64,000 nucleotides of DNA. Source: Triplophysa rosa. Its lineage: Eukaryota; Chordata; Actinopteri; Cypriniformes; Nemacheilidae. The stretch is from positions 25,735,803 through 25,799,802 of the forward strand of contig NC_079896.1 of NCBI RefSeq assembly GCF_024868665.1, given 5' to 3'. Made by a program: the position numbers and the translations under genes. This document shows positions 25,501 to 37,145 of this stretch, piece by piece. The stretch's first letter is position 1. Each line of letters begins with the position of its first letter. The notes beneath the pieces are model-generated. The model did no database searches, was not told the origin of the DNA, and saw only the letters and a list, made by a program, of their open reading frames with translations.

Positions 25501-28500
25501 CAAATCTGTAAAATCATACAATTTCATTTTTTTGTTTTTGAGAAATTTCACAAGCTAACATAACCCTAAACACTAAAGGTGGACACAAATTTTCCGTATT
25601 TTCTTTTACTAAAAATGAATAGCACTTAGGAAAGTGCTTTTATAAATCCTAAAAGACAATATTCACTAAATTATCTTTTTAGTACGCAAGACGGAACAAC
25701 ACAAGAACAAGAAAATAGTGACATAAATGTTATTTTTGGGTACAACGAATCAATCATAACTGCACAAGTTTTCCAGATGTCTAAAGTCATATCATACTCG
25801 TGCATATCAGTGATTCTCTTCACAACGTCTCCACATGTTCCTTTCAGATGCCTCTGGTTGATTGGTAGATCGGAAGCCGAACATTTCAGCGGGTCGACCT
25901 CACAGCTCTCTGTCCCATTATACAGCTTGACTATAAAGTCACCTGTGGGTCAAGATGATGAAATAAGATGACACATAGCACTCACATAGCAACAAAGATG
26001 CCGTACAAGTTTCCTTACCAAGTGTGTCAATGAGATACTTCTGTCCCACCAATTTCATATACTCATCAATGGCCTTTGTAGCCAATGTGTTCTCTCTGAA
26101 AATCAAAGCTTCATTTTCACCCAGCCGCTCAACTTCTGCACTGCCGAGATCAATCAAAAACTCCTGCGTGTGCAAATCATGTTTAGAAATCGGACGTATA
26201 CATGTCTTCCCTACAGATACGGCCAATGACACTCACCTTAGCTTTCCCGATGCTCTGTAGCACGTGAACGAGCGCTCCCGCCAGTTCTTCTTTCTCTCGG
26301 ACATTCAGGAGGGGCTCCAGGCTACTGCACATGTCCACATAATTCAAGGTGACATATTCTGCAAACTCCTTGTACCTCTCGATAGGCAGAACTTTCAGGT
26401 TTTGGAATCTAGCCTTGACACGAAGCAACGCTTGCGGTCCAACTTGGTCCTTCGCCGAACTCCCTCCCGGGGGCTTGTAGGGAATGATGGGATACCACTT
26501 CTCCTGATAGGCCCGTCCTTTAATGTCTGCCAGAGCTAGAGCCACGCTTCCCAGAGGATGCATAAGCGAGTCATCCCTGGAATGACGCTTCTTCTTGGGG
26601 TCCTCGTCTCTGAAGAGGTGCAGGGTAATCTGGCTGACAGGGGGCATGTTGTCCAGCTCGAAAACTTCCCCCCAGAACAGCTGACAACCGCTTCCAGCAC
26701 CCCCACCCGCACCAGATGCTCCGGATCCTCCGTCGGCCGCTTGGCTGGAGCGTTGGGCGGACTTCCCGACGGCCCGGCTGCTGGTGCGGGCGTACAGCGT
26801 ACCATCAAGGTGGATCTCACAGTAGTATCGCTTCTTGGGCGGAATATCTTTCGCTTCATTGACCCAAAGACTCAGAGAGTTCTCAGTGCGCTCGCAGTTA
26901 TCCTGAATTACAGCGAGAAAGAAAAATGACGGGTTAGATCTCTTCATATCTGTTATTTCTCATCTGATGAGATTACATTTCTCCTGAGAAAAAGAGTCAG
27001 AAATCTGACAAATGTCTGTCTTTAGAGTTTCAGAAGAGATGTCAACAATGTCTCAAACTGAGCTCAGATTTGTTTAGTCTGCTATTTAAAGTCGATATTA
27101 TTGAAGATCTCAATATGAACTCAAACATTTCTCATCACATTTACCCAAATCCAGATTGTTTTACCTCTACAATCTACAGTCATTTTACACTTTCATACTC
27201 CTTATGGATTTCAACGATTTTCATTTTTTCCAAGCAATTTTTGGAGAAATTTTTGAGACTAAATTGATACTTCAATAAAACTCCTTAAAGGGATAGTTCA
27301 TCCCAAAATGAAAATTCTGTCATCATTTACTCACACTCGGATTGTTCCATACCTGTTTACATTTATTTGTTAAGATATAAGATATTTGGTATAATGTCAG
27401 TAACCAAACGGATCTCATCCCCCATTGACTCCCATAGTATTTATTTTCCCTACTATGGCAGTAAATGGGGGATGAGATCTGCTTGGTTACTGACATTCTT
27501 CCAAATATCTTCAATTGTGTTCAGCAGAACAAAGAAATGTATACAGATTTGGAACAACCTGAGGGTGAGTAAATGATAACAGAATTTTCATTTTTGGGTG
27601 GACTGTCCCTTGAAAATCTCCAGAGAAACATCTGAGCAATAACATTGTCCTCTGGTTTAAAGCAACGCAAAAACAAATTTGAATAACCCTTTAAAGAATA
27701 TGCTGTACCTTATTTGGCTGAGCGGCACGTCTCAAGTCTTCGATCCAGCGGTCTCGCTCGGCAGCTGACGTGCATCCAAAACAATGGTTGTTTTCCGAAT
27801 TGATGACCTTTTATTGGACACGAAATACAGAGAACAGCGCAAATATTTATGGTTTGGGATTCAAATAAGATGAGAAAGTGAACATTTGTAAACTTTAATA
27901 TATAGAGGGAGACGCACTTGAAAACAGTACTTCTCTCCTAGAATAGAGCTATGGACAGGCCGGATGACGGTGGTCTGATCTGCACTCAGATCAAGGCTTT
28001 TCGCAGGTCTGACCGGAATGGATAAAGATTCCCTTGAAGCACTCCTTGATAAAAAACATCAAGTCAACCGAACAGAAGATAGGCTTATCGTATATTTAGT
28101 GTAATAAAAATGATACCCCACCTTCCAGCAACACTTAGCCCTACAGTATTGAGCTGCGTGCTGCTTTTCCGTTTATCATCAGTCTGTAAGCGGCGCTTGA
28201 TCAAAGCCTGACAGTACAAAAGAACAACACGGTTGTTATTCAATTAAATATATTTATACGTGCATGATCAACAGTCTCGGATGTGTAGGGCTTTTTTAAT
28301 ACTCACTCTGACTCCGCCATCTTGGACTTTAATTTTGGCACCACTTTGAGAGACCACAGAATCTGGGTTTAATTCTAGACAAAAGGAAACAAGTATTACA
28401 AGCATCTAGAAGGAAGCTGAGGGTTGTTACTTTTTTTTAAGTTCTCCAAAATGCTATTATGGACCATGTGTATATGTGCATGAGCGTATGTCGTCCTGTT

Positions 28501-31500
28501 TATTTGGGGCTGGTGGGATGGAAGGTTGCACAAAGCTGATTAATATCAAAGCAATCGCAGATTTTACAGGAAGCACAGTCATTTCCTTCCTCCGTATATG
28601 CATCATGTCAAAAACTTTCAGTTTAACTGAAAATATAATGGTTCGTAAAATACAGATAATCTCATAATGTGCACTTCATTTTCTTTAATGTCACAAATTT
28701 GTTGCAAAAGCTGAACAAAGACAACCTGCATCGTGCAAATAATGCGTCCATATGTTTGGAGCTTTATGATTTTGGAGATTGAATATGTTGGTGCTTAAGT
28801 TTTAAGGAAATCATTTACATAAAGGGAATCTGGTCAGTTTGACAGTTTGACACAACATTTTCAAAGCAACATTAAACAAGTAACTTCCAAAGGACCAAAT
28901 ATTCTGAATCGCCTGGTAACTAAGCTTTAAGAGGTAAAATGTCTTCCAAGGTCTTCTCTGTTTCCAGATCAAAATGTCATCATATATTTAATTAAGTAAA
29001 AAAATGATTCTGCTTACCTAATGCCCCTCCACATACAATCCAACGCCTGAAACCCATGCTATAGTTTAGAATCAGATTTTTAAGATTGGACTCTTTGAAG
29101 GCTTTTTCTTTTATGGTGAATGCCCTGCATGCTTAGTCAAAGTGATTTTAGACAGCACCAGCCATCAGCCTCAGTCGCCCTCTGCTCTGATACGCCCGGT
29201 TACGATGCTATCTTCCGAAACTCAAAGGAAGCAATTTTACAAGCACACGTACACACAACCACCTCAGTCATTTCCTCTGTATATGCTATCTAGCATCACT
29301 ACAGTCGCTGACTGACAATCATGATACATCTCATCTCTCCAAGTTTAGGATACAGGAAGATTCAATAACTGCCACATAACCATGCCGATCTTCAAACAAA
29401 TATAACATTTCATATTAATGTCTGTCTTATTCATTAACATTAGTCAATGCATTTTGATAAGAATGAGCAAAATTATTTTTACAGCGTTTATTAATCTTGG
29501 TTAAAGGGACAGTTCACCCAAAAATGAAAACTCTGTCATCATTTACTCACCCTCGGGTTGTTTCAAACCTGAACACAGAGAAAGATATTTGGAAGAATGT
29601 TAGCAATTTTCAGTTCTGAAACATCATTGACTACCATAGTAGGACAAATTAAACAGTAGTCAAAGGTTTGTTTTCCTTGATTCTTCAAAATATCTCAACA
29701 AAAACAATTCTACTATGGTAGTGGATGATGTCCCAGAACTGAAAATTGCTAACATTCTTCCAAATATCCTTCTCTGTGTTCAACAGAACAAAGAAATGTA
29801 TACAGGGTTAAAACATCCTGAGGGTGAGTAAATGATGACAGAATTTTCATTTTTAGTTGAACTATGCCTTTAACATTTTAAAATATTTTTTACAAATATA
29901 TAATAATAAAGATTAATAAATGCTATTGTTCATTACTTGTTCATTTTAACTAATGCACAGTAGTTCATTGTAAACATGTGGAACCTTATTGTCGTGTGTT
30001 ACCCCTTTGTTTTTAGTATTCGAACTTCTTATATAAATGGTGGCATATATTTAATATTTATTTTACTCTACATTTAATGCACAATGCAATGAATATTGCT
30101 GTAAATGGCTATTTTACATCTATAGTCTCTGGACAGAATGTTACAACCATAAAATACACTTAAATCAAATAATAATCAAAACATAAAAACAACCACAAAA
30201 AAAATGTTCGTTTTTTTCCAGAACTACTGGGTGATGAAATATTGATAGTGATACTGACCTGTGTGGCTTTCACTGACGTTCTGAAGACTGATGCTGGAGA
30301 GACAACTGCTGGCCCGTTTCTGTACCCTCATCAGGGGCTATCCGGATAAAATCATAAATAAAACACATGTGCTTAGTCGAAGTTGAAAAGAAAATGTTTG
30401 TATTCTCATTATAAAGAAAGTCATCTGCTTTCATTTAACGTATATGATTTACCTCCTCCTCACGTGGAATAAGGATCTGACCGTCCTGAAGACAACAGCT
30501 GCTGATGTCCCACACAGGGACGTCTTGTTGGGGGGCCCAGGAGAGTCGAACAGGTTCTTGAAACACATTCTCAGACTCAGCCTTTTCTTTTTCTTCTCAT
30601 AAAATATAAACAAGTTAAAAAAACAACAGCATTTTTATTGAAATCACAAAATATGCTCCACGTCACGGTGAAACACCAAACAGAAATAAAGCTCAAATTA
30701 AATTTAAACACCATTTAGGTTAAAGGCGGGGTAACCGATTTCCGAATTACGCTTTATACAACTGAGTCGGGCCGAGTACCAAAACAACCTTGTAGCCAAT
30801 CAGCAGTAAGGTGCACAGGACGGACATTAGCCGAGCCGAGCGCTGACGAAAGCAAAAGATGGGGGTAGGGGTGCGTTTGTTTTGGTGATTTGAACATCAA
30901 CAACGGCTAAGAGAAATCGGACACCCCGCCTTTAATACTGTATAATGATTTGTCAGATCTTTTAAAGTTCTGCGAAAAGAAGGAAAATGAGGCACATGGT
31001 ACAAAGGAAATAGCTAATTCAGGAAACAAGATTATTCCCCTTTGCGGCATTACAAAATCATTATATTGTGAAATTTTTTTGGTTGTTTGCTCGGTCTGTC
31101 TCGCGCATCCTGTTGTTGTACTCGTAGTGCCAGAGAGTGGCATAAAATGCTCCACACACTGTCGACACCTTTGCTGCATTAAAGGCAGGGTGGGTGATCC
31201 TGTCCATTTTTTGTCATGTTGGTTGGAAATCTCTTTACATCCTGATAGCAATCAAGAAGTATAGTGGTCAAATCATATTTTTATTATATATCGTCTGTGA
31301 AAGGCGTAGGACCAAAAAATGTTCGCCCAATCAAAACGTTCTGGCCAAACGCTGTGACTGGTCATGTGTACATTTTCAGCCAACGTATTTTGCATACCGC
31401 TGCGCACCCTGTTCACGCAGACATCATACGTCATCAGCGCGCTCACGTCCGCTGTGTCAATGTAGGGAGAATGGCGGACAATCAGCAACAACCAAACTTT

Positions 31501-32639
31501 CCTGCGGAACCGACAACAAGTAAATCTACAAAACGAAAGTCCGTTTTTGAAAAAGCAGTGACGAAAAAACTTCTGGATCATGAAAGAGGAAAAACTTGAA
31601 TTAACATCGGTTCATCTATTTCAAGATGGAAGCTCCGGCAGGCAAAGGGTCTGAAAGACGATACCACGGGTGCTCTCTTTCTTTTGGACAGGTGTGTACA
31701 TGCTTTGAGAAGAATTTAATGGATTTAGTTTGTAATTCGTTACGTGGATTTACGAAACACATTCATGTGTTTGGAGGAGGCGTGGCTTTGGACGGCGAAT
31801 CGCATAGAGGGTGGAATTATAATTTCAGTGCTAGCAGGCTAAAGTTAGCACCTTTCCAAATCAACCACCCCACCTTTAATAAAGCACGCACGTCTTTCTC
31901 TCTCTCTCTGCGCTGGTTGCTGATTGATCATTTCACACGTCATTTCACTTTTTTTGCTATTTTCAGCCGACTATATTTCGGTTGCCGAACATTCGGTGCA
32001 TCCCTAAGTGCAACATTACAAGTCCCTCTTGGATTTGATATCAGTTGACTTTATTTTGTTCGCATTTTCACGAAACATTTATCAATTAATAAAACTTTTA
32101 CCTTGCTCTACGATGGAGCTACTCTGTAGACGAGGCCTTTTAAACTTCTGCGAGACGGTTTGTAGATACTTTCTTATTTTACCCTTCTGACTTGTGTCTT
32201 GGACACTGGAGCCTGATGCCTGAGCGTTCGATGGCCCAGATGCTGAAGAGGAGGATAAAACAGAAGACAGAAGAGACCCCGCAGGAGCAGAAAGAGCTCT
32301 GTGGAAAGGATTCTTTCTTGTCGCTGGTTTCTCTGGTTTCTTGGGACTTTCGGCCCCTCGAGTCGACATCTTTTCTCCCGCATCCTCACTCAGAGCTTTG
32401 CGCCAATTTTGCATTTTACTCCATTTGTTGGAAGCCCCTTTCTCAAGCCTCTCAAGAGTTCCCTGTCCCGCCGTCTCGGTCTTGGCCCCCGTGTGCCACT
32501 TGTAGGTGTTGAGAAGTTTACCGTCCTCCGATTGCGGTGATTCTTGGTCAACTGGACTGTTCTGTTCAGGGGTCTGATCCATTTCCTCCTCAATCTCTGG
32601 TGTTGACTGCTCAACGCTTGGTTCTTTGTTGGTGCCCAT
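22577..32639 (-). CDS. rasal3: RASAL3, Ras GTPase-activating protein
   Basis: A SynGAP-family RasGAP that speeds GTP hydrolysis by Ras; in mammals it works mainly in T, NK and other blood cells. Eighteen exons join in frame to 1123 aa (human about 1011): 32102-32639, 30453-30595, 30259-30337, 28307-28374, 28122-28207, 27918-28044, 27709-27807, 26237-26902, 26019-26163, 25798-25942, 24460-24696, 24135-24336, 23931-24022, 23549-23816, 23322-23432, 22939-23129, 22759-22843, 22577-22666. The N-terminus has the family YKWHTG and HRALSAP motifs. A PH-domain end ([13 protein letters not shown]) is in exon 7, a C2 domain in exon 8. The RasGAP domain follows, with the arginine finger in [19 protein letters not shown] (exon 9) and [12 protein letters not shown] in exon 11. 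The C-terminus is coiled coil. MGTNKEP at 32639 is the first ATG, in the good context AAAATGG. Confidence 0.94.
23150..23285. mobile_element. Partial Angel-like MITE in rasal3 intron
   Basis: A single arm with CAAAAATGCATCATTTATAC, then GATATTTTGAAGAACG and CCATTGACTTCCATTG. The other arm is missing. It lies between rasal3 exons 15 and 16. Confidence 0.55.
25028..25317. mobile_element. Angel-like foldback MITE in rasal3 intron
   Basis: Left end TTCACCCAAAAATGAACATT and right end with the inverted counterpart, plus a central inverted pair around CTATTGACTCCCATAGTA. Intron between exons 10 and 11. Confidence 0.75.
26945..27660. repeat. Dispersed repeat family copy 3, split by a MITE
   Basis: 26945-27289 matches the 62595-62945 copy (AATATTATTGAAGATCTCAA type blocks). 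Its expected end, AACATCTGAGCAATAACATT, resumes only at 27613-27660, after the foldback at 27290-27612. Confidence 0.6.
27290..27612. mobile_element. Angel-like foldback MITE inserted in another repeat
   Basis: Begins AAGGGATAGTTCATCCCAAA and ends with the inverted equivalent (TTTTGGGTGGACTGTCCCTT); the centre is an inverted pair around the CCCATAGTA motif. It lies inside the dispersed repeat copy 3, in the intron between rasal3 exons 7 and 8. Confidence 0.8.
28375..29502. other. rasal3: rasal3 intron, nothing recognisable
   Basis: Intronic DNA between exons 3 and 4 before the MITE at 29503. The open frame at 28476-28667 has no support. Confidence 0.5.
29503..29874. mobile_element. Angel-like foldback MITE in rasal3 intron 3
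   Basis: Left end AAAGGGACAGTTCACCCAAA, right end the inverted form ending in TTGAACTATGCCTTTA, with inner inverted segments around GTTAGCAATTTTCAGTTCTG. Non-coding. Confidence 0.8.
30721..30934. mobile_element. MITE with TAAAGGCGGGGT termini in rasal3 intron 1
   Basis: The left end TAAAGGCGGGGTAACCGATT is matched by the inverted right end GAAATCGGACACCCCGCCTT, with two mismatches. The flanks and first bases share TTAA. No coding capacity. Confidence 0.75.
31179..31879. mobile_element. Larger non-autonomous transposon with TTAAAGG ends, rasal3 intron 1
   Basis: Outer ends read TTAAAGGCAGGGTGGGTGA and, inverted, TTAAAGGTGGGGTGGTT, related to the smaller element at 30721-30934. It encloses a decayed exon on the plus strand (31471-31691). 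Confidence 0.65.
31471..31691 (+). pseudogene. Decayed transposon-associated exon with premature stop
   Basis: From the ATG at 31471 the frame runs [17 protein letters not shown]... for 42 codons to a TGA at 31597-31599. The same frame then continues [18 protein letters not shown] and ALFLLDR to a GT donor after 31691. The INIG...RW..LR..KGLK...ALFLLD pattern is one I recognise from predicted proteins found in many copies in fish genomes. The stop is where relatives carry an arginine, consistent with a CpG transition (CGA to TGA). It lies antisense to rasal3 in intron 1 and is not expected to make a full protein. Confidence 0.5.
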
Positions 32640-32898
32640 TTTAAATCTTTGAGGTCTACTCTGCGACCCACTTTTAAGAACTTTCCACAAAGTTTTATAG
32701 TTTCTGATGTCCTTTAATGGCAAGCTAAGTTTTTACTGCTTTCCAGTTTTAGAGATTTTTGAAGATGTTTTGTTCCTCTGTTCTTCTCCACGATTCTGCT
32801 GCCGTCTGTTTCCAAAGCTCTGAAACTCATCCTCCGCTCCGCTCACTGTTTGCTCTTCTATAAGCACCTTTCACCAATTCTCGTACATGAACGTGATG

Positions 32899-32912
32899 CA
32901 CTTCCTTGTGGT
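32899..32912. promoter_or_regulatory. rasal3: Candidate ETS-RUNX composite site upstream of rasal3
   Basis: CACTTCC (ETS core) and TGTGGT (RUNX core) lie one base apart, about 260 bp upstream of the rasal3 ATG. Such pairs are common in lymphoid promoters, matching the expression of mammalian RASAL3. Function is inferred. Confidence 0.3.
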
Positions 32913-33500
32913 CTGAAAGTTTTTCTCCCAAATTTTCAGAATCTTCAAATTCAACACAGTGGTGTACTGTTGACCAGGGTGTGGCCCAAATATTCCTTCT
33001 TGACTTAATAAAGCAAAATAAATTCTCCTAAATTGGTAATGTTGTTTGAAATGGTGCAGCAGTTTGTGGTCCTCAGCTTTGAGCTATGAGACGTTTTTTT
33101 GCCAAGTGTATTTGTCGTCAAGCTTTCAGGAAGTCACTCGATTTGTGGGTGGGGAGATCAGGTTGAAATAGACAGGTTACAGAAAGACAAAAGGAGCACA
33201 AATGTTTGCCAGGTCCCCAACAAGTGCTGAAATATCGATGCCACATTTTATTCTATTTTCTTATTTGTGGGTTTAAATTTGAGAGGGTACCAACGTTATG
33301 AAATCTTTTTGTAACTGGTTTTAAATACTTTTTACTCCATATATATATATATATCATCTTTAAGTTTGAATTGAAATAGTATTGTTGTTGCTGCTAAACA
33401 CGATTATTATTATTATAACACTTATGAGACTAGTATTTTATTAAAGTGAATGAGCTCGTCGATTTAACCTAAATACCTGTTATTTTGTTAAGTGACAGTT

Positions 33501-33568
33501 ACATTTCCTGTCACAACAGCAGCACTTCCTGTCTCACTCTGGGGCCTGCAATGAAAACCACTTCCTGT
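33501..33568. promoter_or_regulatory. Cluster of three ETS-type sites
   Basis: Three TTCCTGT cores (ACATTTCCTGT, CACTTCCTGTC and AACCACTTCCTGTC) fall within 68 bp; the last overlaps a RUNX-like AACCAC. They lie between the pglyrp2 3' end and rasal3, about 0.9 kb upstream of the rasal3 ATG. Could be an enhancer; unproven. Confidence 0.25.
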
Positions 33569-33855
33569 CGTGGTGAACACTAGAAGAAAACTTGCTAACC
33601 TTTTTTTTCCCAATTTAAATAGTCGCAAGCAAGTCCAACATTCAAGATTACAGATGTAATTCACACTTTTTATTTTTGCACATGTACAGCACTCGCATAC
33701 AGTCATTTTGCAGCACACTTTCATTAACGGAACTGATGTACGTACCAATATTGATGTCCTGATTCGTGCAAAAACTTTTTAGTGCAAACCATCTGAATTA
33801 CATTTGAAGTATTAATATTTTTCACACTGGTTCACCGGTGCAAGGTAAAATGTCC

Positions 33856-36623
33856 TCATTGGAACTTTAAAGGATCCGTATCCTGTGGTACAGACAAAGA
33901 GAAGTACATTGGTTAGCATGGCAGAATGATTCCAACATTAAAGGGATAAATCACCCTCATGTCATTTCAAACCTGTATGACGTTCTTTCTTCTGCAGAAC
34001 ACAAAAGAAGATATTTTGAAGAACGTTGGTAAGCAACCAACACTGACCCCCATTGACTTCTATTGTATGAACACAAAACCACCGTGACATTTCTCAAAAT
34101 ATCTTCTTTTGTGTTCCACAGAACAAAGAAGTCATATACAAGTTTTGTATGACATGAGCGTGAATAAATGACGACAGAATTTGCATTTTTTGTGAACTCT
34201 CCCTTTCAACTCCATGTTGTAGTTTCAGTGTAAAGACTCATCCTTACTTTGAAGTGTTTCCAGGTCTTAATCTCAGAGTACAGGGAGTCTCCAGGGCAAC
34301 TTGTATTTACAACTTGTCTGTGTCCTAGCATGGTAAAATTCTTCTGTAGAAATCCCTTGCTCACTCCACATTTGACCAGATGATGGCGCACCAGCTCCAT
34401 GGTGTAGCGGGAGGGCAACTGGCTGGTGTAGTCGCCGATGAAAGCAATGCCGTACCCAACAAGATTACGTCCTCTGGTATGAGCTCCTTGTGACATCCAA
34501 CCTCGACCTTCGTAGACGTAGCCATCGGAGCCAATCACAAAACTTGAGATGGCCACATACATACAACACTTGCATGTTACTCAACAACCATTCCAAAATA
34601 TAGTAATCTACCAAAAATCACCCTAAAATTTAAAAAATGTCATCATTTATGCACCTTCGAGTTGTTCCAAATCTGTATAAATGTCTTTGTTCTGATGAAC
34701 ACAGAGGAAGATATTTGGAAGAATGCTTATAACCAGACAGATTTTGCCCCCCATTGACTCCCATAGTAGGAAAAATTACTTTATCATTTTGTTTGTTCTG
34801 TTGAACACAAAAGAAGACATTTTGAAGAATGTTGGACAGCAAACAGTTCTGGGGCACTTTTGACTACCATTGTACTTTTTCCTACTATGGGAGTCAATGG
34901 GGGGCAAAATCTGTCTGGTTATAAGCATTCTTCCAAATATCTTCCTCTGTGTTCATCAGAACAAAGACATTTATACAGATTTGTAACAACTTGAAGGTGA
35001 CAGAATGATGACAGAATTTTCATTTTTGGGTGAAGTATATACCTTTAACAATCATGTAGTAGCTAATAGTCACACCTGTAACCGATGTCATGCCAACCTC
35101 GATCTTTCTGATGGAACTGTTGCATTTCCCTCATATTTTGGGAACACATCTGATGGTTGAGGCAGGGTTTGCTGGGAGTGGATGTGTGGTGAATATACAG
35201 GAACTGCAGGGGTGGAGACAGGGAATGAAGAGGAACACGAGGCGGCGCAGCTCCCCATACACATCTTGGAATGATGGTAGGACAGTCTGAAAAAAACACA
35301 TTTACATTCATGCATTTGGCAAAATCTTTTTTCCGAAGCAACGTCGTAGCAAGAGCATGCGTGTGTGTTTACTCACCCATGTATCGCAGGGCGAATTCTC
35401 TCATTCCTTCTTCTATAAGACTCTCCTCTGCAGCGTTTTCTCGCTGTCGATGACTTTTCAATGCATCTGCTACCTTTTTCTGAAGCAATGATGCATTTGT
35501 GATGTTTTGAAAGTTTCGTCTGCGATAGCGCCCCCTCGGGTGACTGTGTTCTAACTCCATGCCGTCCGAGTAGTAGCTGCTAAGCACTTCACTTAATTTG
35601 ACTTCTGAATCATTAACAACAGAAAAGTGTCTCCCAATTATAGCGCCATCCATTCCGCCATGGACCACAGCATCGGTGGCTAAAGACGGCTCTCCTGAAA
35701 GAGTGAAAACCACGGGGCTGGATATGTTGTCCCAACAACCATCCGGACCAAGTCGCTCAGGTGGTGTTGAATTTTGAAACTGAAGGAACGACAGGCCAAG
35801 GGTTTTGGCCAGGGGGAGCAGGTAGATGCCATGAGGTTGGGTAACATCCTTTGTAGCTTGCAAGCCCATTTCGACACCCAAAAGAAGGGGGGAAAGAGCA
35901 ACAGTCGTGCCATCAGGCGTCAGAACGACTCCTCTTTCCTCACGATCATCTGTTATGAAATGATGAATGGCTTGGTTGAAGAACCTACAGAGATGTCCGT
36001 TCCCATTCAGTTTCGCTGTGATAAAAGTGTTGTTAGAATCTGTATAGTGAACATCAGTGCTATTGTCCGAGGATCCTATAATACCGCAGGTGATATTGTC
36101 ACGTTGGCTCAAAGTCGTCAGTAAACTCGCCAACAAATCCAATGGGGTCAGTGTTGGGTTTAAATCTTCCAAGCGCTGAACAGCAGCTACAAAGTGCTCC
36201 ATAGTCATCATATGAACTGCTGTAACTGAAATATGAAGTGATTTTAAGAGACGAACAAAACTATGTAACAATTCACTTAGCATTTATTATTCAAGCTGTT
36301 CAGGAAGCATGAAAAGGACTTGATAGCCTCAGTCACCATTCACTTTCATGGCATCATTTTCCCATACAATGAAAGTAAATGGTGACTGCAGCTGCCTGTG
36401 CCTTACATTCTGTATGAAAGAAAGTCTGACGTGTTTAGAACAACATGAAGGTGAGTGAATGACAGAATATTAATTATTGGGTAAACTATACAATATCAAA
36501 TGTATAAATGGAGATCTAAATTAATTAAATAAAAAAATAAATACAGCTTGCTTACTCACCCTTGCTCTGAATGCATAAGCATATCCCAGATAAGGTAATA
36601 ATCCATAGTGCTCCTGGTATCAT
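33856..36623 (-). CDS. pglyrp2: Peptidoglycan recognition protein 2-like, secreted amidase
   Basis: A secreted N-acetylmuramoyl-L-alanine amidase that recognises and cleaves bacterial peptidoglycan. Five exons join in frame to 481 aa: 36560-36623, 35377-36225, 35076-35286, 34248-34542, 33856-33882. Exon 1 encodes a signal peptide, MIPGALWIITLSGICLC. Exon 2 is the long N-terminal region of the PGLYRP2 type. Exons 3-4 form the PGRP/amidase domain, starting CPTIIPRCVWGA. The four residues needed for zinc binding and catalysis are present: His in YIHHTS, Tyr in GWHDIGYR, His in LGHRQV and Cys in TSCPGD, so activity is expected. The last exon is tiny (DTDPLKFQ, stop) and is the least certain join. 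Poly(A) signal candidate at 33669-33674. The distinction from other fish pglyrp members rests on the long N-terminal exon and the gene order. Confidence 0.9.
33938..34206. mobile_element. Angel-like foldback MITE in pglyrp2 last intron
   Basis: Starts AAAGGGATAAATCACCCTCA and ends TTTTGTGAACTCTCCCTTT, with inner inverted segments ACAAAAGAAGATATTTTGA and TCAAAATATCTTCTTTTGTG. Confidence 0.75.
34615..35048. mobile_element. Angel-like foldback MITE in pglyrp2 intron 3
   Basis: Shares long near-identical blocks with the element at 16195-16557, including CAGATTTTGCCCCCCATTGA and GAATGCTTATAACCAGACAG, so both belong to one recent subfamily. Confidence 0.75.
36285..36492. repeat. Foldback repeat in pglyrp2 intron 1
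   Basis: An inverted pair (GTCACCATTCACTTTCAT.. against ..ATGAAAGTAAATGGTGAC) is centred near 36362, with GAAGGTGAGTGAATGACAGA at the right end, a worn relative of the Angel-like family. Confidence 0.5.
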
Positions 36624-36989
36624 GCTCAATACTATCAAGTGTACAGCAGTAAGTGCTCGACTTGGATAAAGTATGCCGACACCTTGAATGCTCAAACCTA
36701 ATGGGTCAGGTGGTGTATTCCTGTTACGACAAATGTTCTTGTTTGTCAGTATTGCGGAGTGTGAGGGATCGCATGATTGAGGTTGTACCTTGATGTCAAA
36801 GTGAGTAAAGGTCTTCCCCTTAACCTGAATTTAACTACAAATATTGATTTGGATGGCGGTAAATGACTGAGAGATTTGTTTGTTGTTCAAAGAGTTTCAC
36901 TGGAAATAAGGGAAGTAAAGGTCATAACTTGTAGCATTCTTTTAGTGGGATGGATAGACTAGCATATCTGCAGATATTTGGATATGTGA

Positions 36990-37145
36990 GCAGAGCTGGG
37001 TAGTAACTGATTACTTGTAATCTGTATTACGTAATCAGGTTCCAAAAACCAAGTACTTGTAATTGAATTACGTTACATTTTAAAATACTCGTAATCAGAG
37101 TACAGTTACTATTTTATTGTTACAGATTACATTACATAGATTTTT
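36990..37145. repeat. Fish dispersed repeat (GATTACTTGTAATC type)
   Basis: GCTGGGTAGTAACTGATTAC followed by repeated TACTTGTAAT and GATTACATTACAT motifs; a well-known pattern in teleost intergenic DNA. Located upstream of pglyrp2. Confidence 0.5.
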
